A stretch of DNA of 10,302 nt from an uncultured Victivallaceae bacterium (lineage in GTDB: Bacteria; Verrucomicrobiota; Lentisphaeria; Victivallales; Victivallaceae). The stretch covers positions 1 through 10,302 of the forward strand of contig CAKUKT010000067.1 of NCBI GenBank assembly GCA_934663655.1, given 5' to 3'. Of this stretch, positions 1-6,541 are shown piece by piece. The number at the start of each line of letters is the position of its first letter. The first letter of the stretch is position 1. The notes below the pieces were generated by a model that did no database searches, was not told the DNA's origin, and saw only the letters and a program-made list of their open reading frames with translations. Both the position numbers and the translations under genes were made by a program.

Positions 1-286
1 AGTCGTCGGCAGCGATGATCCCCGCCTTGCCCAACATCGCCCCCCAGGGGCCGACCCAGTCGGATAAACTCGGCTGCTCGTTGTTGGGAACCATATAATC
101 CTTGTTGGCGTCGGCGTAAAAAGCAAAGTAATTCGTGCACTGCTTGAGGTTGGAGAGGCAGTTGGCCGACTTCGCCGCCTCCCGCGCCTTCGACAACGCC
201 GGCATCAGCATCGCCGCCAGTATCGCGATGATCGCAATCACCACCAGAAGTTCGATCAGCGTAAAGTATTTTGAAACTCCATTCAT
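1..286 (-). CDS. Pseudopilin-like secreted protein, DUF1559 type (N-terminal part, truncated by window edge)
   Basis: Not covered by a long ORF call, but the minus strand reads open from ATG at 286 to the left edge (95 codons). The start has a GGGAG Shine-Dalgarno about 6 bases upstream. The protein opens with a short basic leader (MNGVSKY) followed by [20 protein letters not shown], the type IV prepilin cleavage/methylation signal and hydrophobic helix. The next part, with [16 protein letters not shown] and [14 protein letters not shown], matches the conserved segment after the helix in DUF1559 proteins of Planctomycetes and Lentisphaerota. Position -1 of the cleavage site is Tyr rather than the classical Gly, which I believe is tolerated in these phyla. 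The protein is expected in the inner membrane or periplasm after prepilin-peptidase processing; these families are very numerous in such genomes and their exact role is poorly known. The C-terminal half lies outside the window. The gene is divergent from the AraC regulator, a possible regulatory pairing. Confidence 0.9.
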   Translation of the reverse strand, partial: MNGVSKYFTLIELLVVIAIIAILAAMLMPALSKAREAAKSANCLSNLKQCTNYFAFYADANKDYMVPNNEQPSLSDWVGPWGAMLGKAGIIAADD

Positions 287-394
287 ATCGTCTCCCTTTG
301 CCGTGGTTTGAACAAATGGATATTGATTGCCGGTTCCGCCAGATGCTGCAAGTGGATTTTTTCGGAACGATCCGGTATTGCGATGTACACCGGG

Positions 395-423
395 TTGTTT
401 TGACCCCCCCCGAATTCTATAAT
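395..423 (+). promoter_or_regulatory. Candidate sigma70 promoter for the araC-Bax1-alkyltransferase cluster, with C8 tract in spacer
   Basis: TTGTTT at 395-400 and a perfect TATAAT at 418-423 are separated by the optimal 17 bases. The expected start is near 430, leaving about 75 bases of leader before the ATG at 506. The spacer contains an uninterrupted run of eight C (404-411). The -35 matches consensus in three or four positions, so activation by a regulator is plausible. No stronger alternative promoter was seen on this strand of the gap. Confidence 0.5.
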
Positions 424-459
424 CTTATTTCACTGGCGCGTTTTGCAGTCACAATGTAT

Positions 460-487
460 ATTATAGTTAATTGAAACCAAAACACAA
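460..487 (-). promoter_or_regulatory. Candidate sigma70 promoter for the pseudopilin gene
   Basis: Read on the minus strand: TTGTGT at 487-482, a 16-base spacer, then a perfect TATAAT at 465-460. The start would lie near 453, giving a leader of roughly 165 bases before the pseudopilin ATG at 286. The -35 is poor (three of six consensus bases), so the call rests mainly on the -10. It overlaps the region just upstream of the AraC start codon. Confidence 0.4.
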
Positions 488-505
488 TGGCGGAGAAAAC
501 ATAAA

Positions 506-1330
506 ATGTATCTGTTTGAAACCGCAAAGCCTTCGGTTAATGCGGAATCCGTCAACGACAGCAGCACCCTGTGCACCAGAATCAACCGCCATAATTATCA
601 GCGGATTGTGAAGTGGGGATGGAAGGGAATGGATTTCTACCGTCTCTACTACAACTTCACCCCGGGAGCGGCGATAGTCTACCAGGGACGGCGTTATGAA
701 CTTGTGCCGGAAAACATCTATCTTCTGCCGCGGATGACCTCCAAGGATATGTTCATCGCCTCTATGGAGCGGCCATTCCGGCAATTTTACATTCACTTCC
801 AGTTGGCCGACAATCTGCCGGGCTTCCATCAGGTCGTCGTGCTTCCGGTGGTTTCGCAGACAATCGAACTGATCAATCACTACGTCCGGGTCGCCGAACT
901 CCCGGAGGCCCGCCATTTGCGCGGTCTGCTCGCCCAGACCATTCTCAATCAGACGCTGCTGCGGCTGCCGGACAACTGTTTCATGCTCGGCTTCAAGGGC
1001 GACCACCGCATCAAGGAGGTCTGCGAAATCATCTCCGCCTCTCCCGAAAAGCACCTCTCCAACGACGAACTCGCCCGCATCGCCGGGATGAGCCGCAACG
1101 GCTTTGTCCGCCGTTTCACCAGCGTCATCGGCGAATCCCCCCAGCACTATTGCCGCCGGAAGCGCGTGGAACTGGCATGCGAACTCTTCAACGCCGGTTG
1201 GAAAGATATCGACAAGGTCGCGGAAAAGAGCGGTTTTGCCGACCGCTATCACTTCTCCCGGATATTCAAGCAGATTTCCGGTTCTCCACCGGGGCTTTTC
1301 GTCAGAATGCTCAACCGCACCGAACGGTAA
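506..1330 (+). CDS. AraC-family transcriptional regulator
   Basis: A 274-residue cytoplasmic DNA-binding regulator. Residues about 40-115 resemble the cupin-like sensor domain of AraC proteins (G-x-x-Y-x-L-x-P-x-x-I-Y-L-L-P, then PFRQFYIHFQL). Residues about 168-270 form the AraC-type double helix-turn-helix: first HTH near 185-206 (LSNDELARIAGMSRNGFVRRF), second near 233-257, including the typical GFADRYHFSRIFKQ. The length is normal for the family. The start is supported by GGAGA (492-496) nine bases upstream. It has no Ada-type cysteine cluster, so it is not an Ada protein although it precedes a DNA alkyltransferase gene. It is divergent from the pseudopilin gene and first in a co-directional cluster with gaps of 18 and 13 bp, so it may regulate either or both sides. 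The ligand cannot be read from the sequence. In these bacteria such regulators usually sense sugars. Confidence 0.93.
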   Translation: MYLFETAKPSVNAESVNDSSTLCTRINRHNYQRIVKWGWKGMDFYRLYYNFTPGAAIVYQGRRYELVPENIYLLPRMTSKDMFIASMERPFRQFYIHFQLADNLPGFHQVVVLPVVSQTIELINHYVRVAELPEARHLRGLLAQTILNQTLLRLPDNCFMLGFKGDHRIKEVCEIISASPEKHLSNDELARIAGMSRNGFVRRFTSVIGESPQHYCRRKRVELACELFNAGWKDIDKVAEKSGFADRYHFSRIFKQISGSPPGLFVRMLNRTER

Positions 1331-1348
1331 CCTTACTGGAACCATACC

Positions 1349-2563
1349 ATGCTGAACCGGGAAATGCTCAAATTCCGCCGCCGGGACGGCGATATCCGTC
1401 CGCTCCTGATCAAGCCTGACGATCCGAAACGCCGCGCCCCCGCCGAATCGCTGCTCGCTCTCTACAACTGCGCGCTGCAGAACCATTGGACACGGGGAGA
1501 ACTCGACGACTACCTCGAACCCCTGCTCAAAGGCGCCGCTGACAGCAAATTCGCCGCCGGACTCAACAAGCTGCTCGCCGACCGCACCACTTTTCAGGCG
1601 GCGGACAGCGGCGACTTCCGGGAACGACGCCGGAAACTTTTTCACGACAGCATGGCGGCCTTCATCGCCGCCGACGGCGACTATCGGCGCTTCCGGGAGG
1701 AACTTCCGGAGGCGTTCGTCCGGGACATCTACGGCGATCTGCCGGAATATGAAACCGTGATTTCATTCCGGAACCTCTCGCCGGATGAACTGCTCAACCG
1801 CTACAACCTCGCCCTCGTCCAGGGGCTGCTCATCTATACCGCCGAACTCGAAATCCGCGTCCATGAAAGCGAACCGGCAGAACTGCGCCGCCTTTTCAAA
1901 TATCTGAAGTTTTTCCGGCTGCTCGCAGAATTTTGGAAAGAGGCGGACGATCCGGATACCGTACACCTCTCCGTCAGCGGTCCTTTCTCCATTTTTGAAA
2001 ATACCCGGCGGTACGGTATCGCACTCGCGTCCTTCTTTCCCGCCCTGGTCCGAATGAAAGAGTGGCAGCTTGAGGCCGTCGTGAAATCCGGAAACAAACC
2101 GATGGGAAAACTGCGTCTCTCCAACGCCGACCGCCTGATCTCCCACTACCGCAATTTCAGCGCCTTCATTCCGGAGGAGATTCGCCTCTTTCACCGCCTT
2201 TTCGTCGAAAAATCCCCCGGCTGGACACCGGTCGGGGAGACGCCATTCATCGACGGCGGCAATCAGCGCCTGGTGTTTCCGGATTTCTCATTCCGGTGCG
2301 ACGCCGACGGCCGGGTGGTGCACCTTGAACTCTTTCACCGCTGGCACCGCGGGCAGCTGGAGGAACGGTTGAATCTCCTCGATCACCATCCGGAACTGCA
2401 GCTCGTCATCGGGATCGACCGCGCCATCGCCAGCGACGATGAGCTCGCCGTGATGCTGCAAAAACACCCCGGAGCCGGACACCGGATCATGCGGTTCCGC
2501 GACTTTCCCGGCGTCGCCAATACCGTGAAACTGCTCAACGACTTCACCGCCGAAAACCAGTAA
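1349..2563 (+). CDS. Bax1/DUF790 family nuclease-like protein
   Basis: A 404-residue protein with the layout of DUF790. The N-terminal opening MLNREMLKFRRRDGDIRPL fits the family start. Hallmarks follow at 151-161 (RYNLALVQGLL), 182-192 (LFKYLKFFRLL) and 211-223 (GPFSIFENTRRYG), then the C-terminal restriction-endonuclease-like core with GW at 291-292, PDF at 311-313 and the acidic E327 in VHLELFHRW. In archaea the family member Bax1 partners the XPB/Rad25 helicase and cuts DNA bubbles in nucleotide-excision-type repair. Here no XPB helicase lies in the window. The usual EIVGFW stretch reads ELFHRW, and the lysine I expect shortly after it appears as Arg340, so catalytic ability is uncertain. 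The start has only a weak Shine-Dalgarno (TGGAA) and lies 18 bp after the regulator's stop, suggesting cotranscription. The family call is from motif memory and fairly secure; activity is inferred. Confidence 0.85.
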   Translation: MLNREMLKFRRRDGDIRPLLIKPDDPKRRAPAESLLALYNCALQNHWTRGELDDYLEPLLKGAADSKFAAGLNKLLADRTTFQAADSGDFRERRRKLFHDSMAAFIAADGDYRRFREELPEAFVRDIYGDLPEYETVISFRNLSPDELLNRYNLALVQGLLIYTAELEIRVHESEPAELRRLFKYLKFFRLLAEFWKEADDPDTVHLSVSGPFSIFENTRRYGIALASFFPALVRMKEWQLEAVVKSGNKPMGKLRLSNADRLISHYRNFSAFIPEEIRLFHRLFVEKSPGWTPVGETPFIDGGNQRLVFPDFSFRCDADGRVVHLELFHRWHRGQLEERLNLLDHHPELQLVIGIDRAIASDDELAVMLQKHPGAGHRIMRFRDFPGVANTVKLLNDFTAENQ

Positions 2564-2576
2564 GGAACGCCCGACA

Positions 2577-3044
2577 ATGATTATCCGTTTTGAAAACACC
2601 ATTATCGGCCGGGTCGGCATTGCCGCCGACTCCGACCGGCTGATTGCCCTGCTGCTCCCCGGGGCACCGCCGCCGACGGCAGCCCATCCGGGAGATTCCC
2701 CACTGCTGCGGGAGGCATTCCGCCAGCTCGACGGCTATCTCCTGAGTGAACTCCATGATTTCTCGCTGCCGCTCGAACCCCGCGGAACCCCGTTCCGACT
2801 CCGCGTCTGGGATGAACTGCTCCGGATTCCCCGGGGCGAGGTGCGTTCCTACGGCGAAATCGCCGCCGCCATCGGCGCCCCCCGCGCCGCCCGCGCCGTC
2901 GGCGGCGCCTGCCACGCCAATCCGCTGCCGATATTCATCCCCTGCCACCGGGTCGTCGGCGCGGACGGCGCTCTCACCGGATTCGGCGGAGGCCTCGAAC
3001 TGAAACGGTTTCTGCTCGACCTCGAAACCGGTCACCATCAGTAG
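2577..3044 (+). CDS. ogt: Methylated-DNA--protein-cysteine (O6-alkylguanine-DNA) alkyltransferase
   Basis: A 155-residue suicide repair protein that moves alkyl groups from O6-alkylguanine (and O4-alkylthymine) in DNA to its own cysteine. The active site is IPCHRVV with Cys123. Other family residues are present: RVWDELLRIPRGEVRSYGEIA (76-96) with Tyr92, the helix-turn-helix arginine finger Arg106 in AARAVGGA, the hinge Asn115 in NPLP, His124 next to the cysteine and a C-terminal LLDLE with Glu150. The N-terminal domain is short, as in stand-alone Ogt/MGMT enzymes; no Ada regulatory domain is fused. AAGGAA (2562-2567), overlapping the upstream stop codon, provides the ribosome site, 9 bases before ATG. 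It is last in the cluster with the AraC regulator and the Bax1-like gene, which points to a shared DNA-repair role. Its final 7 bases overlap the end of the convergent gene. The coding sequence is very GC-rich, with many GCC and CGC codons. Confidence 0.96.
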   Translation: MIIRFENTIIGRVGIAADSDRLIALLLPGAPPPTAAHPGDSPLLREAFRQLDGYLLSELHDFSLPLEPRGTPFRLRVWDELLRIPRGEVRSYGEIAAAIGAPRAARAVGGACHANPLPIFIPCHRVVGADGALTGFGGGLELKRFLLDLETGHHQ

Positions 3045-5575
3045 TTGAAAGGCTGGCGGTCCGGATTGGCGAAGTAATTCCACTGCTCAAGATAACGGCG
3101 ATCGCCGAGCTGATTCAGGCAGTTGCGTCCACTCCAGTTGTTGAAAACAAAGATCCCGTCCGCGCCCTGCCGGTAGAAATCATACGCCTTGCTCCGGTAA
3201 CAATCCCCCGCAGTGGTGATCATCTGCCCGGCAATCACTCCCGCCGCAACCTGTGCGTCGGTGAGTTCCACCGGTCCGGTTTCATGGTATACTCCTTCGA
3301 TTCCCGGATACAGGCTGACCCCGGTTCCCTCCACCATCTTCACCCATTCCGAAAAATCGTAATTGATGTTCTCCTCCAGTCCCGGCTGGTGCGGAATCAG
3401 AATGTCCACCAGCTTCTCCCGGGCAATCGCCGGAACATCGAAACCATATTCACGCGTACCGTAAACCGGTATGCGCGCGGCAATCGTGATCTTCCGGCCG
3501 AGGCGTTTCTCCGCTTCCGTCACCGCCCGGCGCACCTCCCGGAAAAAGCCGGTAAGCTCTTCACAACGGAGCGCCACCCAGCGCGGATCGTCATCCGCCA
3601 GTTTCCGCGGATCCTCACCGTAACGGGCAGTGAACTTATCCACCAGCGGCTGATCATAGCCGAGCACGGTCGGATACCGGCAGAAATCCATGCTCACGCC
3701 GTCAGCGCCCATTTCGATCATTTCCAGCAGCACGCCGATCCGCTGACGCCGGACCTCCGGCCACGCATAACTCATTTCGCTGCGGGTCGAACCGCTGCGG
3801 GTTTTCACCCGGTATTCCGGATGTTCCGCCCACAACTCCCCGTTGAAAGGCAGGTGGTCGGGACCGTAATAACCGCTCATGCGCAACGAACCGAAGAACT
3901 TCATTCCGTCGGCCTGAGTACGTTCCAGCAGCGATTTGAAGTAGGGCAATCCTTTCGCCTCCATCCGCCGCAGGAAATTGGCCGCCCGGCAATCGGCCCG
4001 CCGCGCCCAGTATCCGGGATCATATTCCAGATGTCCTTCTCCGTAATAGGTGGCGTAACGGCTCGGAAAATTCACCGCCCCACTCACCAGCGCCGCCAGC
4101 TCAAAAACCCCCGCATCGCTCCCCTTGAGCTGATCGACGGTATGGTAGAGCCGTTCGGCATTCCACTCATCCTGACCATGAAAATCGGAGAAACCGTCGT
4201 TGTTGTAAATCACATTGCGGTTGGCGGTGGGATTGTTCCGGTAGGTGGCCAGTTCCATCTCCCGCGGCGACAGTCCGATCAACCGCAGATAGCGGATTTC
4301 CAACGGTTTTCCAGCCGGAGTGAAAAAGCAACCGCCCTGTGAGAAATCACCGCTGCCCAGGTAGATCTCCTGCGTCCGGATCTGTTCATCCCGGAAAAAC
4401 GGCGCAAACGCGTCCTGTTTCCCGCTCACCTTGTTGAAATCAAACGCCACCTCCGGATTCGGCGCCGCCACTCCGGCGTAGACGGCGACATTGCCGGAAA
4501 CCGGCAGCCGCAATTCCGTGCGTTTGCCCGGAGCCACCTTCAGTTCAGCGAGAAACCGGCCGGGATCGCAGATCAGCAGATTGTCCCCTGCCGCCAGTTC
4601 CGCCCCGTCGATCGCCGCTTCATCGATGAAACGCTTCGCCACCCGGATCGCCCGCTTTTCCCGCTTGAAAAGATCGCCGAACCGATCCCGAAGCTCCATC
4701 GTCACAATGTAAACCCCGGGCTTGAGCCGCGCATCGCGCAGGTGAAATGATCGGTTGTCGCGGTTTTCGAGCGGTGCGGTGAAACTTCCATCCACCGGGG
4801 AGATCTCCGCCAGCGCCGGAGGCACATCGGCGCCGGGTGACGGCTCAATGACAAACGGAATATCGACCTCGCCGGTAGTGAACCTGCCGAGCGTCTCAAT
4901 CCTGAAACCGGGATCGCGGTCAAGTTCGACTCCGAAGCGCTTCGTCCGGATCCGGGCGGCCAGCTCCTCCGCAGAGAGCGCGTGATCGAAATATTCCACT
5001 CCGGCAACCGCCCCGCGAAATGGTTCATAGGTACCGGAATCACCCGCCAGCAATTCAAATTCATCACCGGCAACATTCAATCCGGTCACCGTCCCGGCCG
5101 CACCAACCCGACCGTCGATCAGCAGTTGAAATTCATCTCCGGCACGGGTTACCGCCAGTTCCATCCATTTGCCGGCGGGCACCCCGCCGGTATAGAGATA
5201 GACTCGTCCCCCCTTCCCGTCGCCGGCCGAAAAACCGATTATTCCTCCGGTCGAAAGCGTAAGACTCCAGCCGTTCACGCCGCTCAAAGTCGCCGATTTG
5301 CGCAAGATTCCCGCCCCGTTCACATATTCGTCGATCCGTACCAGTACAACAAGGGTGAAATCCTTTCGTCCGGACAAGGCGGCAAACTCCGGCCCCGCGA
5401 GCCGCACCCCCCGGGTGAGTTTTCCGGTGAATTCGAGGGTCTTCCCCGCCGGACCATCACCAAGTGCGGCGATCTCCGCCGGTGCTTCCGGCAAGGCAAT
5501 TTCCACGGCCGAAACACCACTCATTCCCATTGCGAGCAGCGCCGCCGCCCAGGCCGTTTTACGAAAAATTCCCAT
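3038..5575 (-). CDS. Secreted LamG-like plus TIM-barrel protein, glycosidase-like (GHL10-type)
   Basis: An 845-residue exported protein. The start chosen is ATG at 5575, five bases after a strong AGGAGG (5586-5581); the GTG at 5581 overlaps that site and is unlikely. Residues 1-23 are a Sec signal peptide (basic n-region, AAALLAMGMSG core, cleavage after VSA); no lipobox cysteine follows. Residues about 45-215 resemble a LamG/concanavalin-like jellyroll (DFTLVVLVRID, GKWMELAVTRAGDEFQLLIDG). Residues about 220-445 look like beta-sandwich linker domains. From about 453 to the end is a TIM-barrel-like region opening with RNVIYNND, with DGVSMDFCRYP at 626-635 resembling the strand-end Asp motif of glycosidase-like GHL10/COG1649 proteins, and DGIFVFNNW near the C-terminus. 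The likely role is binding or cleaving an extracellular glycan; substrate and catalytic acids are not established. It is the last gene of the minus-strand operon, 70 bp after the amidohydrolase. Confidence 0.85.
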   Translation of the reverse strand: MGIFRKTAWAAALLAMGMSGVSAVEIALPEAPAEIAALGDGPAGKTLEFTGKLTRGVRLAGPEFAALSGRKDFTLVVLVRIDEYVNGAGILRKSATLSGVNGWSLTLSTGGIIGFSAGDGKGGRVYLYTGGVPAGKWMELAVTRAGDEFQLLIDGRVGAAGTVTGLNVAGDEFELLAGDSGTYEPFRGAVAGVEYFDHALSAEELAARIRTKRFGVELDRDPGFRIETLGRFTTGEVDIPFVIEPSPGADVPPALAEISPVDGSFTAPLENRDNRSFHLRDARLKPGVYIVTMELRDRFGDLFKREKRAIRVAKRFIDEAAIDGAELAAGDNLLICDPGRFLAELKVAPGKRTELRLPVSGNVAVYAGVAAPNPEVAFDFNKVSGKQDAFAPFFRDEQIRTQEIYLGSGDFSQGGCFFTPAGKPLEIRYLRLIGLSPREMELATYRNNPTANRNVIYNNDGFSDFHGQDEWNAERLYHTVDQLKGSDAGVFELAALVSGAVNFPSRYATYYGEGHLEYDPGYWARRADCRAANFLRRMEAKGLPYFKSLLERTQADGMKFFGSLRMSGYYGPDHLPFNGELWAEHPEYRVKTRSGSTRSEMSYAWPEVRRQRIGVLLEMIEMGADGVSMDFCRYPTVLGYDQPLVDKFTARYGEDPRKLADDDPRWVALRCEELTGFFREVRRAVTEAEKRLGRKITIAARIPVYGTREYGFDVPAIAREKLVDILIPHQPGLEENINYDFSEWVKMVEGTGVSLYPGIEGVYHETGPVELTDAQVAAGVIAGQMITTAGDCYRSKAYDFYRQGADGIFVFNNWSGRNCLNQLGDRRYLEQWNYFANPDRQPFNY

Positions 5576-5580
5576 GAGCA

Positions 5581-5586
5581 CCTCCT
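5581..5586 (-). promoter_or_regulatory. Strong Shine-Dalgarno that decides the start of the LamG/TIM-barrel gene
   Basis: On the minus strand AGGAGG (5586-5581) is preceded by a run of A and followed after TGCTC by ATG at 5575. This near-perfect site makes ATG 5575 the start rather than the in-frame GTG at 5581-5579, whose first base belongs to the Shine-Dalgarno itself. It suggests efficient translation of this distal gene. Confidence 0.85.
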
Positions 5587-5645
5587 TTTTTTATCATTCC
5601 CACCCGATTTTGCAGTTAAATCCGGTTTCCGGCGACGCCGCCGTT

Positions 5646-6524
5646 TCACAGCCCCAGCAACTTCACCGCATTGCCGCGGGCAATGCGTTCAAACGCCCCG
5701 CTGCTGATCTCACCGTTGTCACGCAACGAAATCAGAAACTCATCGAGCGGCCAGATTCCCGATGTCGAACAGATGTCAGTCCCATAAAACAACCGCTCCT
5801 GAAACTCCTCCAGAAAACCCGCCGCGAACTTGCGATCCCGGGTCATCGCGGTATAGCCGCTTCCCGCCGAAAGATCAGCATACATATTGGGATAGCGGCG
5901 CATCAGTTCCACCACACGGCCCTCGCCTTCGATCGGCGTCCGCTGGTACTCCTCCCGTCGCGCACCGGGAGCGAGCACCCCCAGTTCGCTCCAGAAGGCC
6001 GGACCATGGCAGATGATCTTCAGCCGGGGAAACAGCCGCAGACAGAACTCCAGTTGCGGCAGCCCGGGATCATCGTAGAGACCGTAATTGCCGTGCCCGT
6101 TGAGCGTGGTGGAGATGTCAAAGGTCAGCGGCAGTCCCACCTCCTCCACCTGGTGAAAGAAGTTCAGCACCCGCAGATCGGTGAAGGGAAGATTGGGCAT
6201 GAGCTCTCCCACCCCCCGGCAGCCCCGCTCCCGGTACCAGTTGAGCCACGGCAGGAAATCGGCGTTCAGCGAATTGGATACTCCGCGCGGATCAAGATTC
6301 ACAAACGGGATGAAACGATCCGGATAGCGCTCGCACACCTGCAGAATATCCTCGTTGGACTGCGGCAGGTAAATTTCCGGGCCGATGAGCGGCATCAGCA
6401 CCCCTTTCTCGATGCCCCGCCGGTCGTATTCGCGCAGTACCTCTTCCGGGGTGGAAAAGCGCGTCGTCCCGTCCGGTTTCGGGGTCGGAAACGCGTAGGT
6501 ATGCGCCTGCATGTCGATAAACAT
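5646..6524 (-). CDS. Amidohydrolase-2 family TIM-barrel protein with divergent metal site
   Basis: A 292-residue cytoplasmic protein without a signal peptide, typical in length for amidohydrolase-2 (PF04909) enzymes such as decarboxylases and hydrolases of the ACMSD-like group. Family landmarks in order: N-terminal strand FIDMQAHTY (Asp4, Gln6, His8), GVGEL with Glu107, KIICHGPAFW with His173, NMYADLS, then LFYGTDI with Asp250 and a C-terminal helix ending RGNAVKLLGL, all standard for the fold. Two usual metal ligands look replaced: the first His of HxH is Gln6, and the strand-5 His position reads Asp136 (PLTFDIS). The reaction therefore cannot be predicted and could be metal-poor or altered. 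ATG 6524 has GGAGAG six bases upstream. It lies 17 bp after the glutamate dehydrogenase gene and 70 bp before the LamG/TIM-barrel gene, implying one transcript and probably a catabolic role. Confidence 0.88.
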   Translation of the reverse strand: MFIDMQAHTYAFPTPKPDGTTRFSTPEEVLREYDRRGIEKGVLMPLIGPEIYLPQSNEDILQVCERYPDRFIPFVNLDPRGVSNSLNADFLPWLNWYRERGCRGVGELMPNLPFTDLRVLNFFHQVEEVGLPLTFDISTTLNGHGNYGLYDDPGLPQLEFCLRLFPRLKIICHGPAFWSELGVLAPGARREEYQRTPIEGEGRVVELMRRYPNMYADLSAGSGYTAMTRDRKFAAGFLEEFQERLFYGTDICSTSGIWPLDEFLISLRDNGEISSGAFERIARGNAVKLLGL

Positions 6525-6541
6525 TTTTCACTCTCCGGGAT

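Noticed and set aside
506..1330. Ada-like regulator because of the nearby alkyltransferase
   Set aside because: The N-terminal domain is a cupin-type sensor and lacks the four-cysteine zinc site of Ada.
467..1645. A 392-codon minus-strand open frame opposite the AraC regulator
   Set aside because: The regulator on the other strand has unambiguous AraC motifs and a good ribosome site; this frame has none.
5579..5581. GTG as alternative start of the LamG/TIM-barrel gene
   Set aside because: It overlaps the AGGAGG site, while ATG 5575 is at the right distance from it.
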